A stretch of 19,482 bases of DNA from positions 1-19,482 of the forward strand of contig JACPFE010000643.1 in the NCBI GenBank assembly GCA_016183145.1, read 5' to 3'. The stretch's first letter is position 1; the number at the start of each line of letters is the position of its first letter. The notes beneath the pieces were generated by a model, which worked only from the letters and a program-made list of their open reading frames with translations, did not search any database and was not told the DNA's origin. Made by a program: the position numbers and the translations under genes. The DNA is from Deltaproteobacteria bacterium. GTDB taxonomy: Bacteria; Desulfobacterota; Binatia; UBA9968. Shown here piece by piece: positions 1 to 5,881 of the stretch.

Positions 1-131
1 ACACCTTCGGTATTTTCGGCCAGCGAGTCGAATCGCCCGACGCCATTGAACCGACGCTCAAGCGGGCACTGGAACAAAACGGCCCGGCGCTCGTCGACGT
101 GGTGATCAGCCAGAATACCAGGAAGGCTTAA
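1..131 (+). CDS. Thiamine-diphosphate-dependent enzyme, C-terminal fragment
   Basis: The window opens inside a gene. Frame 3 (codons from base 3) reads about 42 residues to a TAA at 129-131. The visible segment has the pattern FGxxGxRVExPDxIxPxLKRALxxxxPALVDVV, which is typical of the C-terminal end of the acetolactate synthase / pyruvate-decarboxylase superfamily. In that family this region closes the pyrophosphate-binding domain and ends in an 'LVDVV' strand. The N-terminal and central domains lie outside the window, so the substrate cannot be named; acetolactate synthase-like, oxalyl-CoA decarboxylase-like and benzoylformate decarboxylase-like members all fit. It runs in the same direction as the decarboxylase-fold gene at 398 but is separated from it by a repeat-filled gap. 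Confidence 0.7.
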   Translation, partial: TFGIFGQRVESPDAIEPTLKRALEQNGPALVDVVISQNTRKA

Positions 132-135
132 TCGG

Positions 136-366
136 ATTATCTCCCGCAAAGGCGCTAAGGCGCAAAGGTGACGGGCCTCGGCCCGTCATCCCGAGCGATC
201 GCGAGGGATCTAAAAAAGAATTCTCCCGGGGCTTGTCCTGACCGATTCGACCAGGCTAAGGGTCATGCTGAGGGAAATCGAAGCATGAGCATTGTCGAAG
301 GGATCGAAATGACAAGGATTCTTCCTTTCCGAACTTAGCGCCTTTGCGCCTTTGCGGGAGAATAAT
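136..366. repeat. Inverted repeat built of CGCAAAGG/CGCTAAGG units enclosing a second palindromic element
   Basis: The left arm (136-168) carries CTCCCGCAAAGGCGCTAAGG followed by CGCAAAGG. The right arm (334-366) is close to its reverse complement, ending GCGCCTTTGCGGGAGA. The order of the CGCAAAGG and CGCTAAGG blocks differs between the arms, so pairing is good but not perfect. The roughly 165 bases between them are largely the TCATTTCGA-type element described separately. No ORF with a recognisable product lies inside. It looks like a small non-autonomous intergenic repeat rather than an insertion sequence. Confidence 0.6.
185..314. repeat. Short element with GTCATCCCGA / TCGAAATGAC ends (copy 1)
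   Basis: The element begins GTCATCCCGAGCGATCGCGA and ends near GGATCGAAATGACA, so its ends form an imperfect terminal inverted repeat. Internally it contains paired motifs of the type TCGACCAGGCTAAGGGTCATG and GTCGAAGGGATCGA. A related element lies at 19285-19376, and a fragment resembling its inner motif (CCCTTCGACCGAGCTCAGGG) is at 5504-5523. No coding capacity was recognised. Its size and ends suggest a dispersed non-autonomous (MITE-like) repeat. Confidence 0.55.
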
Positions 367-397
367 TCTGACGGTCCGAACTCAGAAGGAGGCAATC

Positions 398-772
398 ATG
401 GCACAAGATTCCAAAGCCGCTTTCGAGAAAACCTCGCTCGGTGCGGAGAACAAAGCCTACGACATCATCGCCAAGCTCGATCCGGAATACTTCGAGAAGC
501 TCAAGGGCATCTACGTCGATGGCACCTTTGGCCGCGAGGGCGCGCTGCCGCGAAAGATTAAAGAACTCATCATGGTCGGCATCACCTGCGCGCTCAACCG
601 CCCGCGCGGCGTAAAGCTCCACAGCGAGCGGGCGCTCACTCTGGGAGCGACTCCGAGGGAAGTCTTGGAAGCCGTCGAAGTCGCGGCAATTCCCGGCGGC
701 ATGCCGGGATTGTGGCTCGGCGTGGAAACGCTGCAAGAGATTCTTAAAGCAAAAGGCATGGAGTTTAAGTGA
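398..772 (+). CDS. Carboxymuconolactone decarboxylase (CMD/AhpD-fold) family protein
   Basis: This 124-residue protein has the CMD fold signature: a helix 'KIKELIMVGITCALN' (residues 53-67), then a conserved His75 in 'GVKLHSERAL', then 'LGATPREVLEAVEVAA' (82-97). Family members include gamma-carboxymuconolactone decarboxylase and the AhpD peroxidase partner. AhpD-type members use CxxCxxH; here the two cysteine positions are Pro69 and Val72, so thiol-peroxidase chemistry is unlikely. Cys64 is the only nearby cysteine. The start at 398 is preferred over an upstream in-frame start at 344 because an AGAAGGAGG Shine-Dalgarno (384-392) lies just before it, and the extra 18 residues come from repeat sequence. 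It may act on a small ring-lactone or acyl substrate, but the neighbours do not settle this. Confidence 0.85.
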   Translation: MAQDSKAAFEKTSLGAENKAYDIIAKLDPEYFEKLKGIYVDGTFGREGALPRKIKELIMVGITCALNRPRGVKLHSERALTLGATPREVLEAVEVAAIPGGMPGLWLGVETLQEILKAKGMEFK

Positions 773-781
773 CGGCCTTGT

Positions 782-910
782 TCCCTCGCCCGCTTCAGCC
801 TGAGGCTGATCCGTCCTCTGGCGGATGCGGGAGAAGGTTAGGATGAGGGGTAAATAATGAGAGGTATTGAATGGCACCCTCACCTCAATCCTCTCCCGTC
901 GAGGGAGAGG
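782..910. repeat. Pair of oppositely oriented palindromic repeats (pair 1)
   Basis: Element A (782-850) runs from CCCTCGCCCGC to GGTTAGGATGAGGGG. Element B (875-910) starts CACCCTCACCTCAATCCTCT and ends in a CTCCCGTCGAGGGAG hairpin. A ends with GATGAGGG and B begins with CCCTCACC, so the two are inverted relative to each other, like a REP/BIME pair. A also contains two internal small hairpins (CAGCCTGAGGCTG; CCGTCCTCTGGCGG). The pair fills the gap between the CMD-fold gene and the CoA-transferase gene. Confidence 0.65.
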
Positions 911-970
911 AAGTAAGACTTTCGGAGAGGCTGTTCAAATGACCCGTTCGCACCTAACCTCCGAAACGGC

Positions 971-1023
971 TTGAACGATTTGAACGGACCCCGCCGAAAG
1001 CCGGGGGATTGAACGTTTTGAAC
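971..1023. repeat. TTGAAC repeats with 9-bp spacing (site 1)
   Basis: TTGAAC occurs at 971, 980, 1009 and 1018, that is, two pairs each spaced by 9 bases. The same unit and the same spacing recur at 17755-17834 in front of the trmJ-like gene. The last copy ends 13 bases before the ATG of the CoA-transferase at 1037, where no Shine-Dalgarno is visible, so the repeat occupies its leader. The function is unknown. Confidence 0.5.
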
Positions 1024-1036
1024 GAGTTTTTCTATT

Positions 1037-2239
1037 ATGAGCGAAGCGAATAATGGTCCCCTCGCCGGCGTGCGCGTGCTCGATTTGACGCGCGTCCTAG
1101 CTGGCCCCTATTGTACGATGTTTCTCGGCGATCTCGGCGCCGAGGTCGTCAAGGTAGAGCAGCCGGGCGTCGGCGACGACACCCGCGGCTGGGGGCCGCC
1201 CTTTTCCGGCGGCGAGAGCGCCTATTTTCTTTGCATCAACCGGAACAAGAAAAGCATCACCGTCGATTTCAAGTCGAAAGAAGGCGTCGGGCTCATCCGG
1301 CAACTGTCGGAACGCGCCGACGTGCTGATCGAGAATTTCCGCCCGGGGGCGATGGATCGCTTGGGTCTCGGCGAGAAGGAATTGCGCACCGCCAATCCCA
1401 AACTCATTTACGCATCCCTGTCGGGATTCGGCGCCGACGGTCCGATGAGCGACGTGCCCGGCTACGACCTGATCGTCCAGGCCTGGGGCGGGTTGATGAG
1501 CATCACTGGCACGCAAGAAAGCGGGCCGCTTAAAGTCGGCGTCGCGATCATCGATCTAGTGGCGGGTTTGATGCTCGGCAAAGCGATCGCCGCGGCGCTT
1601 TTCGCGCGGGAAAAACTCGGCGTGGGCCAGAAAATCGACACCTCGCTGCTTGAAGCCGAGGTCGCTTCGCTGATCAATGCCGGGAGCAATTATTTGATCG
1701 GCGGCAAGGTCCCCGGCCGCTGGGGCAACGCCCACCCTACCATCGTGCCCTACCAGAGCTTTCAAACCGCCGACGGCTTCCTCGTCCTCGGCGTCGCCAG
1801 CGAAACTATTTGGCACCGCTTCTGCCCCGCCATCGGCAGGCCCGAGCTTGCCGGCGACCCGCGCTTCGCAAAAAACGCCAATCGAGTCGAAAACCGCGCG
1901 GCGTTGATAGCCATCCTTGCCGATCTTTTTCGAACTCGGGATACGGAGACATGGCTTGAGCTCTTAAATGACGCCGACGTGCCTTGCGCGCCGGTGCAAA
2001 CCATCGACCAAGTGTTCAATGCGCCTCAAGTGCGCCATCGCGAGATGCTGGTGAAAGTCGATCATCCGACGGCGGGCACCGTGTCCATGGCGGGAATTCC
2101 GGTGAAATTTTCCGCAACGCAGGCCTCGGTGCGCCTGCCGCCGCCGCTGCTCGGCCAGCACAATGAAGACGTGTTGTCATCTTGGTTGGGCATGAATGAA
2201 AAGGAGATTGCTAGCTTGAAAGCAAATAAAACCATATGA
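1037..2239 (+). CDS. CaiB/BaiF family CoA-transferase (class III)
   Basis: This 400-residue protein has the usual length for class III CoA-transferases, which move CoA between carboxylic acids through an acyl-aspartyl and CoA-thioester mechanism. It opens with 'LAGVRVLDLTRVLAGPYCTM' (residues 9-28), followed by 'LGDLGAEVVKVEQP' (30-43), 'NRNKKSITVDFKS' (68-80), 'LIENFRPG' (97-104) and 'GYDLIVQAWGGLMSITG' (142-158). Asp173 in 'VGVAIIDLVAGL' aligns with the catalytic aspartate of formyl-CoA transferase. 'TSLLEAEV' and 'HPTIVPYQSF' follow as in the family. The CoA donor and acid acceptor cannot be read from sequence; succinyl-CoA:(R)-citramalate, formyl-CoA and carnitine-type branches all share these motifs. 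The MaoC-fold gene is downstream, suggesting a shared acyl-CoA pathway. The ATG has no clear Shine-Dalgarno. Confidence 0.93.
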   Translation: MSEANNGPLAGVRVLDLTRVLAGPYCTMFLGDLGAEVVKVEQPGVGDDTRGWGPPFSGGESAYFLCINRNKKSITVDFKSKEGVGLIRQLSERADVLIENFRPGAMDRLGLGEKELRTANPKLIYASLSGFGADGPMSDVPGYDLIVQAWGGLMSITGTQESGPLKVGVAIIDLVAGLMLGKAIAAALFAREKLGVGQKIDTSLLEAEVASLINAGSNYLIGGKVPGRWGNAHPTIVPYQSFQTADGFLVLGVASETIWHRFCPAIGRPELAGDPRFAKNANRVENRAALIAILADLFRTRDTETWLELLNDADVPCAPVQTIDQVFNAPQVRHREMLVKVDHPTAGTVSMAGIPVKFSATQASVRLPPPLLGQHNEDVLSSWLGMNEKEIASLKANKTI

Positions 2240-2259
2240 AGAATTCGCACCAATTCTTA

Positions 2260-2347
2260 CCCCTTCTCCCTCTGGGAGAAGGCAGGGATGAGGGCGCCGA
2301 GAAAAGTCGGACCCTCACCCTTCCCTCTCCCGCAAGCGGGCGAGGGT
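2260..2347. repeat. Pair of oppositely oriented palindromic repeats (pair 2)
   Basis: Element C (2260-2294) contains the hairpin CTTCTCCCTCTGGGAGAAG and ends GGGATGAGGG. After a 17-base spacer, element D (2312-2347) begins CCCTCACCCTTCCCTCTCCC and contains CCCGCAAGCGGG. The arrangement (GATGAGGG, spacer, CCCTCACC) is the same as in pairs 1 and 3. The pair lies between the CoA-transferase and the MaoC-like gene and could form a stem-loop or attenuate read-through. Confidence 0.65.
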
Positions 2348-2373
2348 AATCCTGACGATAAAGCGGAGCAACA

Positions 2374-2838
2374 ATGCACAAAGGCAAGACCTTCGAAGCG
2401 TTCCACCCAGGCGACCGATTTACCACCGGACGGCGCACGATCACCGAGCATGACATCATGCAGTTTGTAACCCTGGTGGGTCTCACCGAACCGCTCTTTC
2501 TCGACTTGGAATACATTCGCAACGAAAGCTTGTTCGGCGAGCGCATCGCGCCGGGGAGTTTAACCTTTGGCATGGCCGAGGGGCTGACTGTGCAGACGGG
2601 GATCATCCATGGGACGGGCATGGCCTTTGCCGGCTTAGATAAAATGCGGCTGTTCGGTCCGGTGAAAGTGAACGATACGATTCAGGTCGAGATCGAGGTG
2701 CTCGACCTCAAACCCATTCCCGCGCGCCGCGGCGGAATCGTCCGCTATCGCCAGTGGGTAAAAAACCAGCGCGGCGAGACCGTGATGGAATACGACGTGG
2801 CGCGCCTGATCCGGGGCGGGGAAAAGGCGAGCGACTGA
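2374..2838 (+). CDS. MaoC-like (hot-dog fold) acyl-CoA hydratase/dehydratase family protein
   Basis: This 154-residue single hot-dog protein has family-typical segments: 'FHPGDRFTTGRRTITEHDIMQFVTLVG' spans residues 10-36, 'PLFLDLEYI' 40-48, 'RIAPGSLTFGMAEGL' 57-71, and a beta-rich C-terminal half with 'VKVNDTIQVEIEVLDLKP'. MaoC enzymes of the (R)-hydratase type use a G-D-x-N-P-[LIV]-H motif. Here the aligned segment is G-L-T-E-P-L-F, with Leu37 for the aspartate and Phe42 for the histidine. The standard water-activating dyad is therefore missing and activity cannot be assumed. GGAG at 2365-2368, five bases before the ATG, supports the start. It follows the CoA-transferase, so an acyl-CoA-related role is plausible. 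Confidence 0.85.
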   Translation: MHKGKTFEAFHPGDRFTTGRRTITEHDIMQFVTLVGLTEPLFLDLEYIRNESLFGERIAPGSLTFGMAEGLTVQTGIIHGTGMAFAGLDKMRLFGPVKVNDTIQVEIEVLDLKPIPARRGGIVRYRQWVKNQRGETVMEYDVARLIRGGEKASD

Positions 2839-2913
2839 AGAACCGAGTTTTTGGATTGTGGTTGATATCAACTCCGTTTAATCCAGAAAAAATATTCGTG
2901 CGGCAGCATGAAT

Positions 2914-3009
2914 TTCCCTCGCCCGCTTGCGGGAGAGGGCAAGGGTGAGGGTAATTCCGGCGCGGGCCACCCTCACCTCTATCCTCTCCCTCCAAAGGAG
3001 GGCGAGGAG
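2914..3009. repeat. Pair of oppositely oriented palindromic repeats (pair 3)
   Basis: Element E (2914-2951) carries CCCTCGCCCGCTTGCGGGAG and ends GGGTGAGGG. A 16-base spacer is followed by element F (2968-3009), which begins CACCCTCACC and contains CCCTCCAAAGGAGGG. The order and orientation match pairs 1 and 2. The right end of F runs into the purine-rich ribosome-binding region of the following flavoenzyme gene (AAGGAAG at 3013-3019), so a hairpin here could affect translation. Confidence 0.65.
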
Positions 3010-3025
3010 GTTAAGGAAGATTTTT

Positions 3026-3988
3026 ATGGCTGAACATTCCAAACCAAACTTCGGCGTCCTCCTTCCCACCCGCGAAGCCGTCATGTCGGGACGGTCCGAT
3101 CCGACCGCCCTGTTCGAATTGGCCGAGCGGACGGAAGCATTAGGCTTTCACTCTGTTTGGGTCGGCGACAGCCTTATCGCCCGGCCGCGCATCGACGCGC
3201 TCACCACGCTCGCGGCCGTCGGCGCGCGCACGCGCCGGGTGCGCCTGGGCACAGCAATCTTTCTCGCCGCTTTGCGCCACCCTATCTTGCTCGCCTACCA
3301 GCTTGCGAGCCTCGACTGGCTCACCGGTGGCCGCATCGATCTCGGCGTCGGCTATGGCCGGCCCAAGGAACCGGCGGCGGAACATGAGTTTCAGATCCTG
3401 GGCCTCGATCCGAGCGCGCGCATGAAGATGAGCGAAGAACTAGTTCAAGTCATGCGTCGGCTCTGGCGTGAAAATGACGTTTCGCACGCCGGGCAATTCA
3501 CTCGCTTCGAGCATGTCACGCTGGAACCGAAACCGGTACAGCCCGGCGGCGTGCCGATCTGGCTCGCCTCCAACGACGTCGAGCCGGGACTCAAGCGCGT
3601 CGGAAAATTGGCAGATGGGTGGCTGAACAACATCAAGAGCCCGGAGAGCTATCGCGTATGCTGGGAAAAAATTCGCTCCTACGCCGCGGATGCGGGCCGC
3701 GATCCGAATTCGATTCATCCTGGTTGCTACTTCACGCTGGCGGCGGGCGGCAAGGATGCGATTACCGAAGGGCAAGCCTTTCTCGCCCAGTATTACAACC
3801 GCTCCTACGAAGCGGTGGCGAATTCCATGCTTTGCGTCACCGGCTCCTGGGACGAAGTCATCGACCGCATCGACGCTTTCCGCGAGGCCGGTGCGCGCAG
3901 CGTCGTGCTCCGCTTCGCGGCCCGCGACCAGCTCGCCCATCTCGAAGCCTGCGCCGAAGCGCTTCACCGGCGCGGATTGCTTCGCTAA
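3026..3988 (+). CDS. Luciferase-like (LLM class) flavin/F420-dependent oxidoreductase
   Basis: This 320-residue TIM-barrel protein of the bacterial-luciferase superfamily uses FMNH2 or F420 to oxidise or reduce small organic substrates. Recognisable blocks are 'FGVLLPTREAV' (9-19), 'LAERTEALGFHSVWVGDSL' (32-50), 'RVRLGTAIFLAALRHPILLA' (71-90), 'LASLDWLTGGRIDLGVGYG' (93-111), 'LEPKPVQPGGVPIWLASN' (166-183) and 'VGKLADGWLNN' (192-202). The ATG at 3026 is chosen over an in-frame upstream start at 2927 because AAGGAAG (3013-3019) precedes it by six bases and the upstream 33 residues are translated repeat. It is the last plus-strand gene before a convergent MDR gene. Cofactor (FMN or F420) and substrate are not determinable from sequence alone. 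Confidence 0.9.
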   Translation: MAEHSKPNFGVLLPTREAVMSGRSDPTALFELAERTEALGFHSVWVGDSLIARPRIDALTTLAAVGARTRRVRLGTAIFLAALRHPILLAYQLASLDWLTGGRIDLGVGYGRPKEPAAEHEFQILGLDPSARMKMSEELVQVMRRLWRENDVSHAGQFTRFEHVTLEPKPVQPGGVPIWLASNDVEPGLKRVGKLADGWLNNIKSPESYRVCWEKIRSYAADAGRDPNSIHPGCYFTLAAGGKDAITEGQAFLAQYYNRSYEAVANSMLCVTGSWDEVIDRIDAFREAGARSVVLRFAARDQLAHLEACAEALHRRGLLR

Positions 3989-4050
3989 ACTCTTGATCCT
4001 GCTAAAGCCCAACCGCGCCCGTTCTTATAGTAGCGGTTATAAAAAGGTTA

Positions 4051-4141
4051 CATCCCCCTCACCCTAGCCCTCTCCCGCAAGGGGAGAGGGAACCTAAGAA
4101 GTCTCCCCTCCCTCGACGGGAGGGGACTAAGGGGAGGGTGA
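4051..4141. repeat. Palindromic repeat pair (pair 4) between convergent genes; possible bidirectional terminator
   Basis: Element G contains a perfect 9-bp stem, CCCTCTCCC (4068-4076) and GGGAGAGGG (4082-4090), with a GCAAG loop. Element H (4103-4141) contains CCCCTCCCTCGACGGGAGGG and ends GGGAGGGTGA. Here the outer ends are CCCTCACC on the left and GGGTGA on the right, so orientation is reversed relative to pairs 1-3. The pair lies between convergent genes. The stem could stop transcription from both sides, but no T-run follows it. Confidence 0.6.
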
Positions 4142-4254
4142 TTTATGTCAACACATTTATTGCTTTGACTAGAACTCCAATTAACAGGCGAAGGTCATTG
4201 GCTTATTTTTGTTCGCTGACTGGGGGATTTAAAACCACACTAGGGCGCTCGCAT

Positions 4255-5292
4255 CTAGTCTGGAATTCTAAGCACGACCTTGCCGAATTGCCGGCCCTCT
4301 TCAAGATACGTTTGCGCGGCAGCGGCCTCTTTGAGAGGGAAAACAATATCGACGATGGGTTTAATCCCCGCACCATTCAGGAAACTCAAGAGCTGGCGAA
4401 ATTCTTCCCGGCTTCCGAGGGTCGAGCCGTAGATCTTTAAGTGCTTGGAAAAAATCGCCGTCAAATCATCGATCGGTTGGGCGCCGGCGGTGGCGCCGCA
4501 GGTGACCAGTCGCCCACCCGTAGCCAATGCCGCGAGGCTCTTTTGCCAAACTTCTCCGGCCACGCAGTCTAGCACCACGTCGACGCCGCGGCCTTCAGTC
4601 ACCTGAGTCACGACCCGGGTAAAATCCTGCTTGCGATGATTGACGCCGTGGTCCGCGCCGAGTTTTCTCGCCCGTTCCAGTTTTTCATCGCTGCCGGAAG
4701 TAACGATGACATGGGCGCCAACTTTTTTGGCGACCTGGAGCGAGGCGCTGGCCACCCCGCCGCCGATGCCGATGATGAGCATTGTCTCACCCGGCTTGAG
4801 CTTGGCATTGGTGATCAACATGCGCCAAAGCGTGATGAATACGAGGGGAAAGGCCGCGGCTTCTTCGAAGGTAAATCCGGCGGGCATCGGAAAACAGTTC
4901 TGCGCCGGTAGTCTGACAAATTGCGCGTAGGTCCCCTCAAGCCGCTCGCCCAGCGCTCGCAGGCGGATGCACATGAAATCGCGGTCGGTCAGACAAAATT
5001 CGCACCGCCCACAACCGCTCGGAGGATAAAGGCAAACCGCGTCTCCTGCTTTCACGTTTGCGACGTTTTCTCCAACCTCGACTATGATACCCGCCCCATC
5101 GGCGCCGAGTATGTGAGGCATCTCGAGGGCGATGCCTGTGGCTCCCATTCGGTTCCAGATGTCGATATGATTGATCGCGGCCGCCTTGAGCCGCACGACG
5201 ACCTCGTCGGGTTGCGCCACCCTCGGCTCGTCGGCCTCTTCGTAATAGAGCTGATCGACACCGCCGTAGCCATGCATCCGAACCGCTTTCAA
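4255..5292 (-). CDS. MDR-family zinc-binding alcohol dehydrogenase / quinone oxidoreductase-like protein
   Basis: This 345-residue medium-chain dehydrogenase/reductase has an N-terminal GroES-like domain ('GDAVCLYPPSGCGRCEFC', 83-100) and a Rossmann domain with 'IIGIGGGVASASLQVAKKVG' (173-192). Cys94, Cys97, Cys100 and Cys108 form the structural zinc lobe. The catalytic-zinc positions look quinone-reductase-like instead: 'NHIDIWNRMG' and 'ILGADGAG' replace the Cys and the GHExxG motif, so a catalytic zinc is doubtful. It probably carries out NAD(P)H-dependent reduction of a quinone, enone or enoyl-type substrate. The start is a TTG at 5292: it gives the family-typical 'MKAVRMHGYGG' and has GGAGG (5301-5305) eight bases upstream. 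An in-frame ATG five codons later lacks this. Likely monocistronic. Confidence 0.9.
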   Translation of the reverse strand: MKAVRMHGYGGVDQLYYEEADEPRVAQPDEVVVRLKAAAINHIDIWNRMGATGIALEMPHILGADGAGIIVEVGENVANVKAGDAVCLYPPSGCGRCEFCLTDRDFMCIRLRALGERLEGTYAQFVRLPAQNCFPMPAGFTFEEAAAFPLVFITLWRMLITNAKLKPGETMLIIGIGGGVASASLQVAKKVGAHVIVTSGSDEKLERARKLGADHGVNHRKQDFTRVVTQVTEGRGVDVVLDCVAGEVWQKSLAALATGGRLVTCGATAGAQPIDDLTAIFSKHLKIYGSTLGSREEFRQLLSFLNGAGIKPIVDIVFPLKEAAAAQTYLEEGRQFGKVVLRIPD

Positions 5293-5300
5293 CGTTCCAC

Positions 5301-5305
5301 CCTCC
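5301..5305 (-). promoter_or_regulatory. Ribosome-binding site that selects a TTG start for the MDR gene
   Basis: On the minus strand GGAGG sits eight bases before TTG (5292-5290). This is ideal spacing for the TTG and poor spacing for the ATG five codons downstream. Confidence 0.7.
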
Positions 5306-5460
5306 GGAAGTCATCTCGGTAACAAGAGCTGCCGGGGTTGTCAAACCAGGGTGGATTGAGGGAAAATCGCGCTTTGTTTCGCAGCGGAAAAGACAAGTGG
5401 CGTTTGAGTGCTTAACACCCGGGCGCAAGCAAAAGCAAAGTTCAACGCTCGCTGCGCGAG

Positions 5461-5544
5461 CTGTTCAAGGTTCAAGGTTCCGAGTTCAACGTGGAACTTT
5501 GAACCCTTCGACCGAGCTCAGGGCGGGCCTGGAACCTTGAACAG
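5461..5544. repeat. Inverted repeat CTGTTCAAGGTTC / GAACCTTGAACAG
   Basis: A perfect 13-bp inverted repeat encloses a 58-bp interior. The interior itself contains further GTTCAA and TTGAAC units and the CCCTTCGACCGAGCTCAGGG motif. Spacing of the GTTCAA units is 7 bases at the left edge, unlike the 9-base spacing at 971 and 17755. Confidence 0.6.
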
Positions 5545-5556
5545 ACTAGGGGGAGA

Positions 5557-5580
5557 GGGTGTCCCCGCGGGGGGACACCC
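5557..5580. repeat. Strong 10-bp hairpin
   Basis: GGGTGTCCCC (5557-5566) pairs perfectly with GGGGACACCC (5571-5580) across a four-base GCGG loop. No T-tract follows on either strand, so it is a poor intrinsic terminator. It lies in the gap downstream of the zinc-finger gene on the minus strand and may be a repeat element or an RNA-stabilising stem. Confidence 0.6.
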
Positions 5581-5680
5581 TGGGGGGTAATGCCGCAAAC
5601 TTGAACAGAGGAGGTGAAAACTTCAAGCTTGCGCTCGGGAAACTCGCAACGCAGGCGTTGGCCGGAACTAGCTTAAGGGC

Positions 5681-5881
5681 CTATCTCATTCTGCCCATAG
5701 AGTACTGGAGTTTTTTCAATTCGCCTTCCAGATAGAGATCTTTCAACTGGTGACGATCCAAATGCGCTTCGAGCAAACTCGCCGGATAAATCTTGGTACC
5801 GCAGCGGTGGCAAATTGCCGCCGGATAGATAGCATTGTTATAAAATATGTCGAAGCACTCGTTGGTGGCTGGGGTCTCCAT
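5681..5881 (-). CDS. Small protein with a single C2H2-type zinc finger
   Basis: This 66-residue protein starts 'METPATNECFDIFYNN'. Residues about 24-43 read 'CHRCGTKIYPASLLEAHLDR' followed by His, that is, C-x2-C-x12-H-x3-H, the classical C2H2 spacing. A lysine/leucine-rich C-terminus ending 'KKLQYSMGRMR' follows. One finger with a short tail suggests nucleic-acid or protein binding, but no specific family was recognised. The ATG at 5881 is preferred over a much longer reading (to 6076): AGAGGG lies a few bases upstream and the upstream extension looks non-coding. Codon choice in the 66 codons resembles that of neighbouring genes. A 14-bp palindrome at 5930-5943 lies in its leader/promoter region. 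Confidence 0.6.
   Translation of the reverse strand: METPATNECFDIFYNNAIYPAAICHRCGTKIYPASLLEAHLDRHQLKDLYLEGELKKLQYSMGRMR

Larger units (their letters stand above)
5306..5680. other. Gene-free stretch with several inverted repeats
   Basis: No convincing ORF is visible. The stretch holds GTTCAAGGTTCAAGGTTCC-type repeats, a perfect 13-bp inverted repeat (5461-5473 with 5532-5544), a fragment CCCTTCGACCGAGCTCAGGG related to the elements at 185 and 19285, and a strong hairpin at 5557-5580. It separates two minus-strand genes, the zinc-finger gene upstream and the MDR gene downstream, so the MDR promoter should lie here. No clear -35/-10 pair was recognised. Confidence 0.5.

Noticed and set aside
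136..366. An insertion sequence in the first intergenic gap
   Set aside because: There is no transposase ORF or DDE-like motif and the length is only about 230 bases; it is better described as a non-autonomous repeat.
335..883. A 182-residue minus-strand ORF over the CMD-fold gene
   Set aside because: It is antisense to a protein with a clear CMD signature, and both of its ends lie in repeat sequence.
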